A stretch of DNA of 64,000 bases, taken from Rhodanobacteraceae bacterium (GTDB taxonomy: Bacteria > Pseudomonadota > Gammaproteobacteria > Xanthomonadales > Rhodanobacteraceae). The DNA is taken from assembly GCA_003142815.1 (NCBI GenBank), contig PLNP01000053.1, positions 115,256 through 179,255 on the forward strand, given 5' to 3'. Of the stretch, positions 51,500-60,510 are shown piece after piece. A model generated the notes under the pieces. It made no database searches and was not told the DNA's origin. It saw only the letters and a program-made list of their open reading frames with translations. Numbering within the stretch: position 1 is the stretch's first letter; each line of letters starts with the position of its first letter. The translations under genes were made by a program, and so were the position numbers.

Positions 51500-52054
51500 A
51501 TGGCGCCACCTGCGCTCGTAGCGAGCTTTCCGCCGCAGGTCGGCGCCGGTTGTCGCGTGCTGGTCCTCGGCACCGTGCCGAGCATGCGTTCGCTGCACAT
51601 GCGCCAATCTTTTGCGCATCCGCACAACCTGTTCTGGCCGTTCATGGGAACGCTGTTCGATGCCGGCGTCGAGCTGCCGTATGCCGAGCGCATCGCGCGT
51701 CTGCACGCGGCGGGCATCGGCATCTGGGACGTGTTGAAGCAATGTGAACGTCCGGGCAGCCTCGACAGCAGTATTCGCGCCGGCAGCGAAGTGGCCAACG
51801 ACATTCCCGCCTTGCTCGACGCCTATTTGACCATCGCCGCGATCGCGCTCAATGGCGCCAGGGCGCAGCAAGTATTCGCACGCCGCATCGCGCCGCGGAT
51901 CGATGTGCGGCGATCTCGTGAGATCGAAGTCCTGGCGCTGCCATCCACGAGCCCGGCGAACGCCTCGATTCCGCGCGCAGTCAAGCTGGATCGCTGGCGC
52001 GCATTGTCGCGCTGGGCGGCTTCCGGCGTTGGGGCGCAAGGAAACCCACGCTGA
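51500..52054 (+). CDS. Hypoxanthine-DNA glycosylase (family 6 UDG-like)
   Basis: Removes deaminated adenine from DNA. 184 residues of the UDG superfamily: VLVLGTVPSMRSLHMRQSFA and HPHNLFWPFMGTLF give the family-6 block (the Asn/His region), and a C-terminal LALPSTSPANA supplies the second active-site loop. ATG 51500 is the family-length start. It lies 109 nt after bcp on the same strand; both deal with oxidative or deamination damage, though co-transcription is not shown. Confidence 0.88.
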   Translation: MAPPALVASFPPQVGAGCRVLVLGTVPSMRSLHMRQSFAHPHNLFWPFMGTLFDAGVELPYAERIARLHAAGIGIWDVLKQCERPGSLDSSIRAGSEVANDIPALLDAYLTIAAIALNGARAQQVFARRIAPRIDVRRSREIEVLALPSTSPANASIPRAVKLDRWRALSRWAASGVGAQGNPR

Positions 52055-52148
52055 CGGGCAAGCCATGCCGCATCAATAGCGAAGTCGAGCGCCGTTCAGC
52101 TTTCCGCGTCGACACTCAGCGCCCCCACACACAATAAGGAGAATTGGC

Positions 52149-52604
52149 ATGAATCATCGTTATCTCGCTGTAGCGGGTGCGGTTGTCGCGTTGGCGCTGG
52201 CCGCCGGTGCGCCGCGCGCGGCGCAGGCCGCGGAAGCCAATCTGGACTGCCGGCTCAAATTCTCACTGACCGGTTGGGCGGCGATCTACAAGCATGCCGA
52301 AGGCCATGGCGTCGTCTCCTGCGAAAACGGCAAGTCGATGCGGGTGAATATCTCCGCCAAGGGCGGCGGGCTGACGGTCGGCAAGTCGCATATCGACAAC
52401 GGCACCGGCAAGTTCACCGACGTGCACCGCATCCAGGACGTGCTCGGCACGTATGCGCAAGGTGACGCCAGCATCGGCGCGGGCAAGGCCGGCACGGCGC
52501 AGGTGTTGACCAAGGGCATCGTGTCGCTGGCTCTGGCCGGCGCGGGTGAGGGGGTAGACATCGGCATCAGCTTCGGTGGTTTCACGATCAGCCGCGCGAA
52601 GTAG
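52149..52604 (+). CDS. Secreted hypothetical protein
   Basis: 151 residues; AAGGAG stands 8 nt before ATG 52149. A signal peptide ends at about AAQAAEA. The mature part is Gly-rich with two Cys (LDCRLKF, VVSCENGK) and an amphipathic, beta-like C-terminus (GEGVDIGISFGGFTISRAK). I do not recognise the family. It is closed by a strong terminator and so is a single-gene unit, which together with the ribosome site suggests high expression. Confidence 0.8.
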   Translation: MNHRYLAVAGAVVALALAAGAPRAAQAAEANLDCRLKFSLTGWAAIYKHAEGHGVVSCENGKSMRVNISAKGGGLTVGKSHIDNGTGKFTDVHRIQDVLGTYAQGDASIGAGKAGTAQVLTKGIVSLALAGAGEGVDIGISFGGFTISRAK

Positions 52605-52626
52605 CCCATTATCCCATCGCAACGCC

Positions 52627-52663
52627 AAAGGCCGCAGTCGCCACGACTGCGGCCTTTTCTTTT
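52627..52663 (+). terminator. Strong Rho-independent terminator
   Basis: AAAGGCCGCAGTCG (52627-52640), 3-nt loop, CGACTGCGGCCTTT (52644-52657), then TCTTTT. A 14-bp perfect stem. Confidence 0.92.
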
Positions 52664-52827
52664 GCGCGCGCCAGCGCTCGCTCGTTGGCACGAGTTCCGG
52701 CACAGTACCGACTATTACCCAACTCATGGCACGTGCGTCCGCTTGAAACGTCGGGCGACGCTTCGCATCGGAGCGCTCGACAGTCGAGCGGAGTTTTGAC
52801 GGATCGTTTCGTATCAAGGGGAATGGC

Positions 52828-54180
52828 ATGAACGCGATTGCGCGCGCTTTCTTCGTGGTTGTCCTGATGTTCGCCGGTCTGACGAACCTGCATGCGGAGT
52901 CGACCAGCGTGCGCGACCTGCCGCCGGGCCTGCAGATTCCCGATGCGGCGCGGCCCGGTCCGAACTTCGACGTGGATCGCGCGACCGACGCGTATCTGAA
53001 CCTGCTTACACCCGCGCAGCGCGCTTCGTCCGATGCATATTTCGAGGGTGGCTACTGGTTGCAGCTCTGGGGCCTGCTCTATGGATTCGCCGTCGCCGCG
53101 ATCTTCCTGTGCAGCGGATTGTCGCGGCGTTTGCGCGATTTTGCGCGCCGGCGCAGCGCGCGACCGTGGCTGCAGACCGCGATCTATGTCGCGCTCTGGC
53201 TTGTTGTCGGCTTCGTGCTCGCGCTGCCGCTGTCGATCTATAGTGATTTTTTTCGCGAACACCGGTACGGCCTCGCCACGCAGGGCTTCGGCGGCTGGTT
53301 CGGCGACCAGCTGAAGGGACTGGCGGTCAGTCTCGTCGTGGCGCCGTGGATCCTGGCGCTGCTCTATGCGGCCGTGCGCCGCGTTGGCGCGCGCTGGTGG
53401 ATCTGGGCCAGCGGCGGCGCGTTCGTGCTCATCCTGTTCGCGATGATGCTGGCGCCGGTGTTCGTGGAGCCGCTGTTCAACGACTACAAGCCGCTGCGCG
53501 AGGGTGCGATGCGCGACGCCGTGCTGTCGCTGGCGCGTGCCAACCAGATTCCGACGGACAACGTCGTCGAGTTCGACGCCTCGCGGCAGACCACGCGGAT
53601 CAGCGCAAACGTCGCCGGTTTCCTCGGCACTACGCGGGTCGCGCTCAACGACAACCTGATCAACAAGACCTCGCTGCCGGAGATCAGGGCGGTAATGGGC
53701 CATGAGATGGGCCACTACGTGCTGAACCACCCGCTGCGCCTGACCGTCTACATGACGCTGCTGATCGCGTTCGGCTTCTGGTTCGTGCACCGCACGTTCG
53801 ACTGGGCGCTGGCGCGCTGGGGCGTGCGGCTCGAACTCGAAGGACGCGGCGACCCGGCCGCGCTGCCGCTCGGCGTAGCGATCCTGTCGTTGTTCTTCCT
53901 GCTGGCGACGCCACTGACGAATTCGATCGTCCGCCAAGCCGAAGCGGAAGCCGACGCGTTCGGCCTCAACGCAGCGCGCGAACCGAACGGTTTCGCGATG
54001 GCCGCGATGCGCTTGTCTGCGTATCGCAAGATCCGGCCCGGTCCGCTCGAGGAGATCATCTTCTACGATCATCCGAGCGGCTACCAGCGCGTGCACGCGT
54101 CGATGCTTTGGCTCAACGAGAACCAGCGCAACGCGACCGCGAATGCGCCGCTGCCGCCGCTCGCGGGCGCAGCGAAGTAG
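52828..54180 (+). CDS. M48 family metalloprotease (Ste24/CAAX prenyl protease 1 type)
   Basis: 450 residues. A signal-like first helix (MNAIARAFFVVVLMFAGLTN) and about six further helices enclose the zinc site: HEMGH (H292, E293, H296) and EAEAD near residue 372 as third ligand. The eukaryotic homologue cleaves prenylated a-factor and clears translocon clogs; bacterial roles are probably membrane-protein quality control. AAGGGG precedes ATG 52828. Confidence 0.92.
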   Translation: MNAIARAFFVVVLMFAGLTNLHAESTSVRDLPPGLQIPDAARPGPNFDVDRATDAYLNLLTPAQRASSDAYFEGGYWLQLWGLLYGFAVAAIFLCSGLSRRLRDFARRRSARPWLQTAIYVALWLVVGFVLALPLSIYSDFFREHRYGLATQGFGGWFGDQLKGLAVSLVVAPWILALLYAAVRRVGARWWIWASGGAFVLILFAMMLAPVFVEPLFNDYKPLREGAMRDAVLSLARANQIPTDNVVEFDASRQTTRISANVAGFLGTTRVALNDNLINKTSLPEIRAVMGHEMGHYVLNHPLRLTVYMTLLIAFGFWFVHRTFDWALARWGVRLELEGRGDPAALPLGVAILSLFFLLATPLTNSIVRQAEAEADAFGLNAAREPNGFAMAAMRLSAYRKIRPGPLEEIIFYDHPSGYQRVHASMLWLNENQRNATANAPLPPLAGAAK

Positions 54181-54316
54181 GCGCCCACACCGCGCGGCTT
54201 GCATTACTCCGCTGTATGGCCGCGCCGGTGAATGTGCACGCTTACCCAGGCGCGATGCCCGTGCGCGGGTATGATGCGCACGCGCGCTGCCCGCGCCCAC
54301 GAGGGGAGTGAAGAAA

Positions 54317-54889
54317 ATGGTACGCATCGTCTTGGCCGCGATAGTCGGCGGCTTTCTGATGTTCGTCTGGGGCGCGTTTTCGCACACGGTGCTGCCGTTC
54401 GAGCGTGAGGCGCGCAGGCCCATTCCCAACGAGTCTGCGGTGTTGTCCACATTTGGCAGCAACCTCACCGCGCCAGGCATGTATTTCTTTCCATGGATCG
54501 ACAGGAGCGGCAAGGTACCCGCCGCTGAGCAGGAGGCATGGAACCAGAAACTCGCCAGTGGGCCGTCCGGCTTGCTGATCTATCGGCCGAACGGTGGCGA
54601 AGCGATGTCGCCGCGGCAACTGGTCTCGGAGTTCGTCTCCAATGTGCTCGCCGCGCTGTTCGGCGCGCTGATCCTGGTGCAATTACCGGGCCGTTTCGGC
54701 CGGCGCGTGTTGTCGATGGCCGCGGTCGGCATCGCCGCCTGGCTGTCGATTTCGGTCTCGCAATGGACCTGGTACAGCTTCTCGACACCGTTTCTGATCG
54801 GTGACCTCGTCGACCAGTTCGGTGGTTGGTTGCTGGCGGGCATCGGTATGGCGACACTAATCAAGCCGCGACGCGTGCGCTCGTTCTGA
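54317..54889 (+). CDS. Conserved membrane protein of unknown function
   Basis: 190 residues: an N-terminal helix (RIVLAAIVGGFLMFVWGAFS), a soluble middle of about 80 residues (MYFFPWIDRSGKVPAAEQEA) and three C-terminal helices ending LIKPRRVRSF. It is recognisable as a conserved hypothetical of proteobacteria, without known activity. GAGGGG at 54300-54306 is well spaced for ATG 54317 but too close to GTG 54308. Confidence 0.8.
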   Translation: MVRIVLAAIVGGFLMFVWGAFSHTVLPFEREARRPIPNESAVLSTFGSNLTAPGMYFFPWIDRSGKVPAAEQEAWNQKLASGPSGLLIYRPNGGEAMSPRQLVSEFVSNVLAALFGALILVQLPGRFGRRVLSMAAVGIAAWLSISVSQWTWYSFSTPFLIGDLVDQFGGWLLAGIGMATLIKPRRVRSF

Positions 54890-54929
54890 AGTGTGCCAGC
54901 GAGTGCGTCACCGAAAATTTTGGTTCTGC

Positions 54930-55085
54930 CGCCGCACCCAACCGCTTCCATGCGCCGCTGCGCACGCGCAGACCACTGCCAGCGAGACTCAGCGCAACAC
55001 CGACCAGCAGCAGCGCATCGAGAACGGATTGCAATCGGGCCAGTTGTCGACGCATGAGGCCGCGAATCTCGAGCGTCAGGAATAG
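54930..55085 (+). pseudogene. C-terminal fragment of a small QSGQLS-type periplasmic protein
   Basis: Reads AAAHAQTTASETQRNTDQQQ then RIENGLQSGQLSTHEAANLE up to RQE and a stop. The RIxxGLxSGQLTxxEAxxLE pattern belongs to a common small exported proteobacterial protein, normally about 120-140 residues with a second copy of the motif. Here only a signal-peptide end and the first motif remain. It cannot be complete, and no start with a ribosome site is visible. Confidence 0.45.
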
Positions 55086-55143
55086 CGTGTCGACCGCATT
55101 TTGCGTTACCCCGGGAATCGGTCCACCCAAGTCTGACTGGCTC

Positions 55144-55775
55144 CTAGGCCCACTCGGTCAGTTCTTCGATGTCGTACAGGCGCTTCCAGCTCGGCCGCAC
55201 CTTCACGCGCTGCGCGAGCGCGGCAAGTGTCGGCCATGCGGTCGCGGTCTTGGGCATATTGCGCGACCAGCGCATCAGCATCGTCGCATAGAGGTCGGCG
55301 ATGCTGAATTCATCGCCGAGGATGTATGGGCCGTGCGCGGCGAGATGCGCGTCGAGCCGATCCCAGACGGCCTTGATGCGCATGCGCGCGAATTTCTTCG
55401 ATTCCTTTTCATGTTCGGCGGCAGCGAAATCCTGCGCGTAGAACCACTGCCGGAACGCCGGCTGTAACGTGTTCGCGAAGTGCACGATCCATTGCAGCCA
55501 GGTCGCGCGCTCGGGCGCGCCGAGTGCCGGCGCGAGTTTCGCCTCGGGGTGGCGTTCGGCGAGCAACATGAGCACGCCGCGCATTCGTAATACAGATGCC
55601 CATCGACGATCAGGGTCGGCACCATGCCATTCGGATTCAGGCGCAGCTACTCGGCGCTTTTCTGCGCCTGCGTCTCGAAATCCACCTTGCGCAATTCATG
55701 CGGCGCGCCGATTTCGAGCAGGGCCTGATGGACGGCCATGCTGGCCGTGCCGGACGAGTAGTAGAGGAGGTACAT
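55144..55775 (-). pseudogene. Glutathione S-transferase with amber stop and frameshift
   Basis: Start MYLLYYSSGTASMAVHQALL at 55775 is a normal GST thioredoxin-domain opening. After KVDFETQAQKSAE a TAG interrupts (about 55647-55649); the frame continues LRLNPNGMVPTLIVDGHLYY with the cis-Pro, then shifts at about 55580 to MLLAERHPEAKLAPALGAPE and the complete helical domain ending DIEELTEWA. Two independent lesions make it a pseudogene. Confidence 0.8.
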
Positions 55776-55865
55776 GGGGAACTCCGATCGGGTGGATGGC
55801 GCGCCCGATCCCGCTCGACACGCCGCGCGGCAGCGGAAGCACGGAAGTCGGCGCGTAATGCCGCC

Positions 55866-55993
55866 TCCTGTTCCTTCCCCTGCGCAGCGGGGGACAAAAC
55901 GGCAGGATTGCCGTTTTGAGCAGCGAAGCTGCCCGGAGGGCGAGCGCCATGGATGGCGCGAGTTCACGTGCCCGGCAGGGCGGAAGGGGGCAT
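55866..55993. repeat. Dispersed repeat upstream of aceF
   Basis: TTCCTTCCCCTGCGCAGCGG, a G-tract, a short inverted repeat (AACGGCA...TGCCGTT), then CAGCGAAGCTGCCCGGAGGG (55921-55940) and GATGGCGCGAG followed by GCGGAAGGGGGC. The same order of modules appears inside lpdA at 57802-57925, and parts recur at 26088-26138 and 59599-59694. Confidence 0.75.
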
Positions 55994-56113
55994 TTTCGGG
56001 GCGTAATGATCGTACTTTTGCGTGCGTAACAGCGGTCGCTCGTGCGTCTTGCGCTATTCTCGCGATCTTTCCTCGCGCCGCGGCGGCGCGGCTGTCTCAA
56101 GATGAGGACGTTC

Positions 56114-57502
56114 ATGAGCACGATCACCGAAGTCAAAGTGCCGGATATCGGCAATTACACCAACATCCCGGTGATCGAGATCCTGGTGAAACCCGGCGAC
56201 GCCGTGAGCAAGGACCAGGGTTTGGTCACGCTGGAGTCGGACAAGGCGACGATGGAAGTGCCGGCGCCGTTTGACGGCGTGGTCAAGGAGGTCAAGGTCA
56301 AGGTCGGCGACGAGATTGCGGAAGGGTTCGTGGTCGCATTGATCGAGGCGGCCGCTGTCGCAGCGGAGCAGACCAAAGGCAATGATGCGGCCGAGACGCC
56401 TGCCCCCTCCACAACGCAAGCTCGCGCGAGCGCCGAACCCTCACCCGGCGCTGCGCGCCACCCTCTCCCAGTGGGAGAGGGGAAAGCGACGCCGATGGTT
56501 GCCGACGCGCGTCCCGGCGCCGATTCCGAAGCGGCCGGTCCGCGCACGCCACCAATGCCGTTCGACGCGAGTACGGTCATGCCGGACAACGTGCCGCATG
56601 CGAGTCCGGCGGTGCGCATGATCGCGCGTGAACTCGGTGTCGACCTCAGCCAGGTCCAGGGCAGCGAACGCAAGGGCCGCATCACCAAGCAGGACGTGCG
56701 CAGCTTCGTCAAGCAGATACTGGTTGCAGGCGGATTGCCGCGGGCGGCTGCGGCTGGCGGTGGACTCAATCTGCTGCCGTGGCCGAACGTCGATTTCGCC
56801 AAGTTCGGTGAGGTCGAATCGAAGCCGCTGTCGAAGATCAAGAAGATCTCCGGTGCGAACCTCGCCCGCAACTGGGCGATGATCCCGCACGTCACCCAGC
56901 ACGACGACGCCGACATCACCGAACTCGAAGCACTGCGCGTCGCGCTCAACAAGGAGAACGAGAAGGCGGGTATCAAGCTCACGATGCTCGCGTTCCTGAT
57001 CAAGGCGGTCGTCGCCGCGCTGAAGAAATACCCGGATTTCAACGCCTCGCTCGATGCCGGCGGCGAGAATCTCGTCCTCAAGAAATACTTCCACATCGGT
57101 TTCGCCGCGGACACGCCGAACGGTCTCGTTGTGCCGGTGCTGCGCGACGCGGACAAAAAAGGCGTGATCGAGATCGCGACCGAAACCGGCGAGCTCGCGA
57201 AGAGGGCGCGCGAGGGCAAGCTCGGGCCGGCCGACATGTCCGGCGGCTGCTTCTCGATCTCCTCGCTCGGCGGCATCGGTGGAACCGCATTCACGCCGAT
57301 CGTCAACGCGCCCGAGGTCGCGATTCTCGGCGTGTCGAAGTCGGCGATGAAGCCAGTCTGGAATGGCGAGAAGTTCAAGCCACGCCTGATCCTGCCGCTG
57401 TCGCTCAGCTACGACCACCGCGTCATCGACGGCGCCTCGGCCGCGCGCTTCACCGCGTATCTCGGTCAGGTGCTTGCGGACATGCGCCGCGTGCTGCTCT
57501 GA
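56114..57502 (+). CDS. aceF: Pyruvate dehydrogenase E2, dihydrolipoamide acetyltransferase
   Basis: The core of the PDH complex, moving acetyl from E1 to CoA. 462 residues: one lipoyl domain (Lys44 in LESDKATMEVP), a linker of about 70 residues, the E1/E3-binding domain (ASPAVRMIARELGVDLSQVQ to KQDVRSFVK), a second linker and the catalytic domain with His435 and Asp439 (SYDHRVIDG). ATG 56114 is taken; ATG 56102 is also possible. Linker residues 108-124 (EPSPGAARHPLPVGEGK) translate a dispersed CCCTC/GAGGG repeat. The gene lies 14 nt upstream of lpdA. E1 (aceE) is not in the window. Confidence 0.95.
   Translation: MSTITEVKVPDIGNYTNIPVIEILVKPGDAVSKDQGLVTLESDKATMEVPAPFDGVVKEVKVKVGDEIAEGFVVALIEAAAVAAEQTKGNDAAETPAPSTTQARASAEPSPGAARHPLPVGEGKATPMVADARPGADSEAAGPRTPPMPFDASTVMPDNVPHASPAVRMIARELGVDLSQVQGSERKGRITKQDVRSFVKQILVAGGLPRAAAAGGGLNLLPWPNVDFAKFGEVESKPLSKIKKISGANLARNWAMIPHVTQHDDADITELEALRVALNKENEKAGIKLTMLAFLIKAVVAALKKYPDFNASLDAGGENLVLKKYFHIGFAADTPNGLVVPVLRDADKKGVIEIATETGELAKRAREGKLGPADMSGGCFSISSLGGIGGTAFTPIVNAPEVAILGVSKSAMKPVWNGEKFKPRLILPLSLSYDHRVIDGASAARFTAYLGQVLADMRRVLL
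56435..56485. repeat. Repeat-derived segment in the AceF linker
   Basis: ACCCTCACCCGGCGCTGCGC followed by CACCCTCTCCCAGTGGGAGA and GGGG: a C-tract/G-tract palindrome like the intergenic repeat at 9325-9362, here in frame and open. Confidence 0.7.
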
Positions 57503-57516
57503 GAGGCGAAGACGAC

Positions 57517-59505
57517 ATGGCAAACACGATCGAAGTCAAAGTCCCGGACATCGGCAATTTCAAAGGCGTGCCGGTCATCGAAATTCTGGTCAAGCCGGGC
57601 GACACCGTCGCCAGGGACCAGGGCTTGGTCACGCTCGAATCGGACAAGGCGACGATGGAAGTGCCATCGAGCGTCGCCGGTTTGGTCAAGGAAGTGCGCG
57701 TCAAGCTCAACGACGAGGTCGCGGAAGGAACCGTGGTCGCGGTGATCGAGACTTCACGTGCGGCTTCCACCAAGTCGGCTTCTGCCGACGACAAGAAAGA
57801 TGTTCCTTCCCCTGCCGAGCGGGGGAAGGTGCGGACTGCAGGCGCCGGATCGCCTGCGAACAGCGAAGCTGGCCCGAAGGGCGAGCGCCTGGATGGCGCG
57901 AGTCACGCGGAAGGGGGCGCTTCTGCCGCGGTCGCTCCGACGAGTGGCAACAGCATCCCCGCTTCACCCCTTCAGGGAGCTTCCCCCGCTCGCGGGGGAA
58001 GCAAGGAAGAAAAGATCCGCGCAAGCGGGGGACGCGAAAGCAAGGCGTCGAAAACAGCCGAGGACTCCGGCCGCAAGCCCGACCTCGAATGCCAAGTCGT
58101 CGTGCTCGGCTCCGGCCCTGGCGGCTACACCGCCGCATTCCGCGCCGCCGATCTCGGCCAGACCACCGTGCTGATCGAGCGTCACCCGACGCTCGGCGGC
58201 GTCTGCCTCAATGTCGGCTGCATCCCGTCGAAGGCGCTGCTGCACGCCGCGCGCGTGATCGACGAGGCCGCGCACGCGGCCGACATTGGCATCAGTTTCG
58301 GCAAGCCGAAGATCGATCTCGACAAGCTGCGCGCGAACAAGGACAAGGTCATCGCGCAACTGACCGGCGGTCTCGCGCAGATGGCCAAGCAGCGCAAGGT
58401 CACGGTCATGCGGGGCACCGGCAAGTTCATCTCGCCGCACGAGATCGAGGTCGAAGGCGAGGGCGGCACAAAGCTCGTGCGTTTCGAGAACGCGATCATC
58501 GCGGCCGGTTCGCAGGCGTTCAAGCTGGCGGGCTTTCCGTGGGACGATCCGCGCATGATGGATTCGACCGACGCGCTCGCGCTGGCCGACATCCCGAAGA
58601 AACTGCTGGTCGTCGGCGGCGGCATCATCGGCCTCGAGATAGCGTGCGTGTACGACGCGCTCGGCAGCGAAGTCACCGTCGTCGAACTCCTCGATCAGCT
58701 GATGCCGGGCGCCGATCCTGATCTCGTGCGTCCGCTGCAGCAGCGCCTGTCCAAGCGCTATGCCGGCATCCATCTCAAGGTCAAGGTCGCCAAGATCGAG
58801 GCGCAGAAGAACGGCCTCAAGGCGACTTTCGAGGGCGCCGATCCTAATAAGAGCGGGGCGCCCGAGCCGCAACTATTCGACCGCGTCCTCGTCGCAATCG
58901 GCCGCTCCGCGAACGGCGGCAAGATCGGTGCCGAAGCGGCCGGCGTCAACGTCACCGAGCGCGGCTTCATTGCGGTCGACAAGCAGATGCGCACCAACGT
59001 GCCGCACATCTTCGCGATCGGCGACCTCGTCGGCCAGCCGATGCTCGCGCACAAGGCGACGCACGAAGGCAAGGTCGCCGCTGAAGTCTGCGCAGGACAG
59101 AAGAGCGAATTCGTCGCGCGCGTGATCCCGTCGGTCGCCTACACCGACCCCGAGATCGCCTGGGTCGGCGTTACCGAAACGGAAGCGAAGAAGGCGGGGC
59201 TAGCCTACGGCGTCGGCAAATTCCCGCACTCGGCCTCCGGCCGCGCGATTGGCATTGGCCGCACCGAAGGCTTCACCAAGCTGCTCTTCGACGAAGCCAC
59301 CCACCGCGTGATCGGCGCCGGCATCGTCGCCCCGAACGCTGGCGACCTGATCGCCGAGGTCGCGCTCGCGATCGAGATGGGCTGCGAAGCTGCCGACATC
59401 GGCCTGACCATCCACCCGCATCCGACCTTGAGCGAATCGGTCGGCATGGCGGCGGAGGTCTACGAGGGGACCATTACGGATTTGTATATCCCGAAAAAGC
59501 GCTGA
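57517..59505 (+). CDS. lpdA: Dihydrolipoamide dehydrogenase with N-terminal lipoyl domain
   Basis: E3 of the PDH complex, a flavoprotein that reoxidises dihydrolipoamide. 662 residues: a lipoyl domain (Lys44 in LESDKATMEVP, nearly identical to that of AceF), a 100-residue linker, then the E3 body with FAD motif VVVLGSGPGGYTAAFRAADL, redox Cys230/Cys235 (GGVCLNVGCIPSK), the NAD motif VVGGGIIGLEIACVYDALGS and catalytic HPHPTLSE. Linker residues 96-137 and 148-166 translate repeat DNA also found between genes. An E3 with its own lipoyl domain is known in Neisseria and related groups. Confidence 0.96.
   Translation: MANTIEVKVPDIGNFKGVPVIEILVKPGDTVARDQGLVTLESDKATMEVPSSVAGLVKEVRVKLNDEVAEGTVVAVIETSRAASTKSASADDKKDVPSPAERGKVRTAGAGSPANSEAGPKGERLDGASHAEGGASAAVAPTSGNSIPASPLQGASPARGGSKEEKIRASGGRESKASKTAEDSGRKPDLECQVVVLGSGPGGYTAAFRAADLGQTTVLIERHPTLGGVCLNVGCIPSKALLHAARVIDEAAHAADIGISFGKPKIDLDKLRANKDKVIAQLTGGLAQMAKQRKVTVMRGTGKFISPHEIEVEGEGGTKLVRFENAIIAAGSQAFKLAGFPWDDPRMMDSTDALALADIPKKLLVVGGGIIGLEIACVYDALGSEVTVVELLDQLMPGADPDLVRPLQQRLSKRYAGIHLKVKVAKIEAQKNGLKATFEGADPNKSGAPEPQLFDRVLVAIGRSANGGKIGAEAAGVNVTERGFIAVDKQMRTNVPHIFAIGDLVGQPMLAHKATHEGKVAAEVCAGQKSEFVARVIPSVAYTDPEIAWVGVTETEAKKAGLAYGVGKFPHSASGRAIGIGRTEGFTKLLFDEATHRVIGAGIVAPNAGDLIAEVALAIEMGCEAADIGLTIHPHPTLSESVGMAAEVYEGTITDLYIPKKR
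57802..58005. repeat. Two repeat-derived segments in the Lpd linker
   Basis: The first (57802-57925) has the same modules in the same order as 55866-55993: TTCCCCTGCCGAGCGGGGGA, the core CAGCGAAGCTGGCCCGAAGG (57861-57880), GATGGCGCGAGTCACGCGGA, AGGGGGC. The second (57958-58005) is a C-tract/G-tract hairpin, AGCTTCCCCCGCTCGCGGGG. Both keep the frame open. Confidence 0.75.
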
Positions 59506-59570
59506 GGGATTGTGAAAGACCCTCCATCCGTTCGCGCTGAGATCGACTGCGCGCGCAGGAGCGCGCGCGA

Positions 59571-59700
59571 ACGGCGACAAACGGGCAGGACTGCCGATTT
59601 GCACAGCGAAGCTGCCCGGAGGGCGAAGCGCAGGGATGCGCTGAGTGCACCCGGCCCGAAGGGCGAGCGCCACGATGGCGTGAGTCACGGTGAACGGACG
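59571..59700. repeat. Dispersed repeat downstream of lpdA
   Basis: Two partial copies of the core: CAGCGAAGCTGCCCGGAGGG (59604-59623) and CGGCCCGAAGGGCGAGCGCC (59652-59671) with GATGGCGTGAGTCACGG. Together with the copy upstream of aceF they flank the E2-E3 operon. No gene is seen in 59506-59857. Confidence 0.7.
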
Positions 59701-59857
59701 TCGCGCCGTCCGTGCTTTGATACGCGCAGCGTACCCTCTGCTGAGCCTGTCGAAGCATTAGCACGAACGGAATGGGGGATGCCGACGCAGATTTTCACCA
59801 GCTCGAAGGTTGCTGGCAACGCTTCGGGATGAGCTGACCTCAGGGACTTCCCGATAA

Positions 59858-60193
59858 ACGTGCGCTTGCATGCCAATGCGACGACCACGCCCAAGAGGCG
59901 GTGGCGTGGAGCTGCGGCGCACGCTGGAGCTCTCGCTCGACGACCTGTTGGTGGTCGTGCGCGAGTTCCTCAATCCCAAGGTGTCGCGCTCCGGCTTGGA
60001 TTGCTGCCTGCGTCCCCATGGCGTAGCAAGAATGGCGGACCTGCGGCCTACGGCCGAGCCCAGGCCGAAGAAGACGTTCAAAGACTATGCGCCCGGCTTC
60101 GTCCATGTCGATATCAAGTACCTGCCGCAGATGGCGGGAGAGACGCGCTTCAGTCGGCGCTTTCATCTTGAGGCCCACAACCCGGGCTGGTAG
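59858..60193 (+). pseudogene. IS481-family transposase remnant
   Basis: Begins NVRLHANATTTPK (from about 59858, with ATA in place of the ATG), jumps over most of the helix-turn-helix domain, shifts frame by a missing G near 59908 and goes on VELRRTLELSLDDLLVVVRE, FLNPKVSRSGLDCCLRPHGV, then KTFKDYAPGFVHVDIKYLPQ and MAGETR before running into unrelated sequence. The DDE core is entered (VHVDIKYLPQ holds the first Asp) but not completed. Clearly dead; terminal repeats were not found. Confidence 0.75.
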
Positions 60194-60277
60194 CGGACTC
60201 GATTCATCGGCATGATGGCCATTCCCTTGGCTGAGCCGGTTTTTCTGCGCTCTTTCATGTTTCCCGCAAAGAACAAT

Positions 60278-60510
60278 ATGAAATCCGTCCGATCTCTCGT
60301 CGCGAAAGTGCCAACCAAAGCGCCGACCGGCATCGCCGGTTTCGATGAAATCACCGGCGGAGGTTTGCCACGCGGTGGCACCGAGGTTATCCGCAACCTG
60401 GCCTCGGTAGGAATCCGGCTAGATCGTTACTGAAAAACGGGCGCTTGCGCATGATCTCGGCCCGCACCATTGCCGGCAGTGCCAAGTCGCCACCCGAGTC
60501 ACCGAGATGA
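60278..60510 (+). pseudogene. KaiC-family ATPase remnant with internal deletion
   Basis: MKSVRSLVAKVPTKAPTGIA then GFDEITGGGLPRG is the KaiC/RadA-like N-terminus up to the point where the Walker A should begin. It is joined instead to EVIRNLASVGIRLDR, a mid-protein KaiC block, then one frame over to LLKNGRLRMISARTIAGSA. About 200 or more residues, including the first P-loop, are missing. The residual frame ends in TGA 60508-60510, overlapping the ATG of the downstream sensor gene by ATGA, the footprint of a former translationally coupled pair. Confidence 0.7.

Noticed and set aside
59858..60193. Active insertion sequence
   Set aside because: The transposase lacks its start, most of the DNA-binding domain and the C-terminal catalytic residues, and has a frameshift; no terminal inverted repeats were found.
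60278..60510. A KaiABC circadian clock system
   Set aside because: Only a deleted, frameshifted kaiC-like fragment remains, with no kaiA or kaiB.
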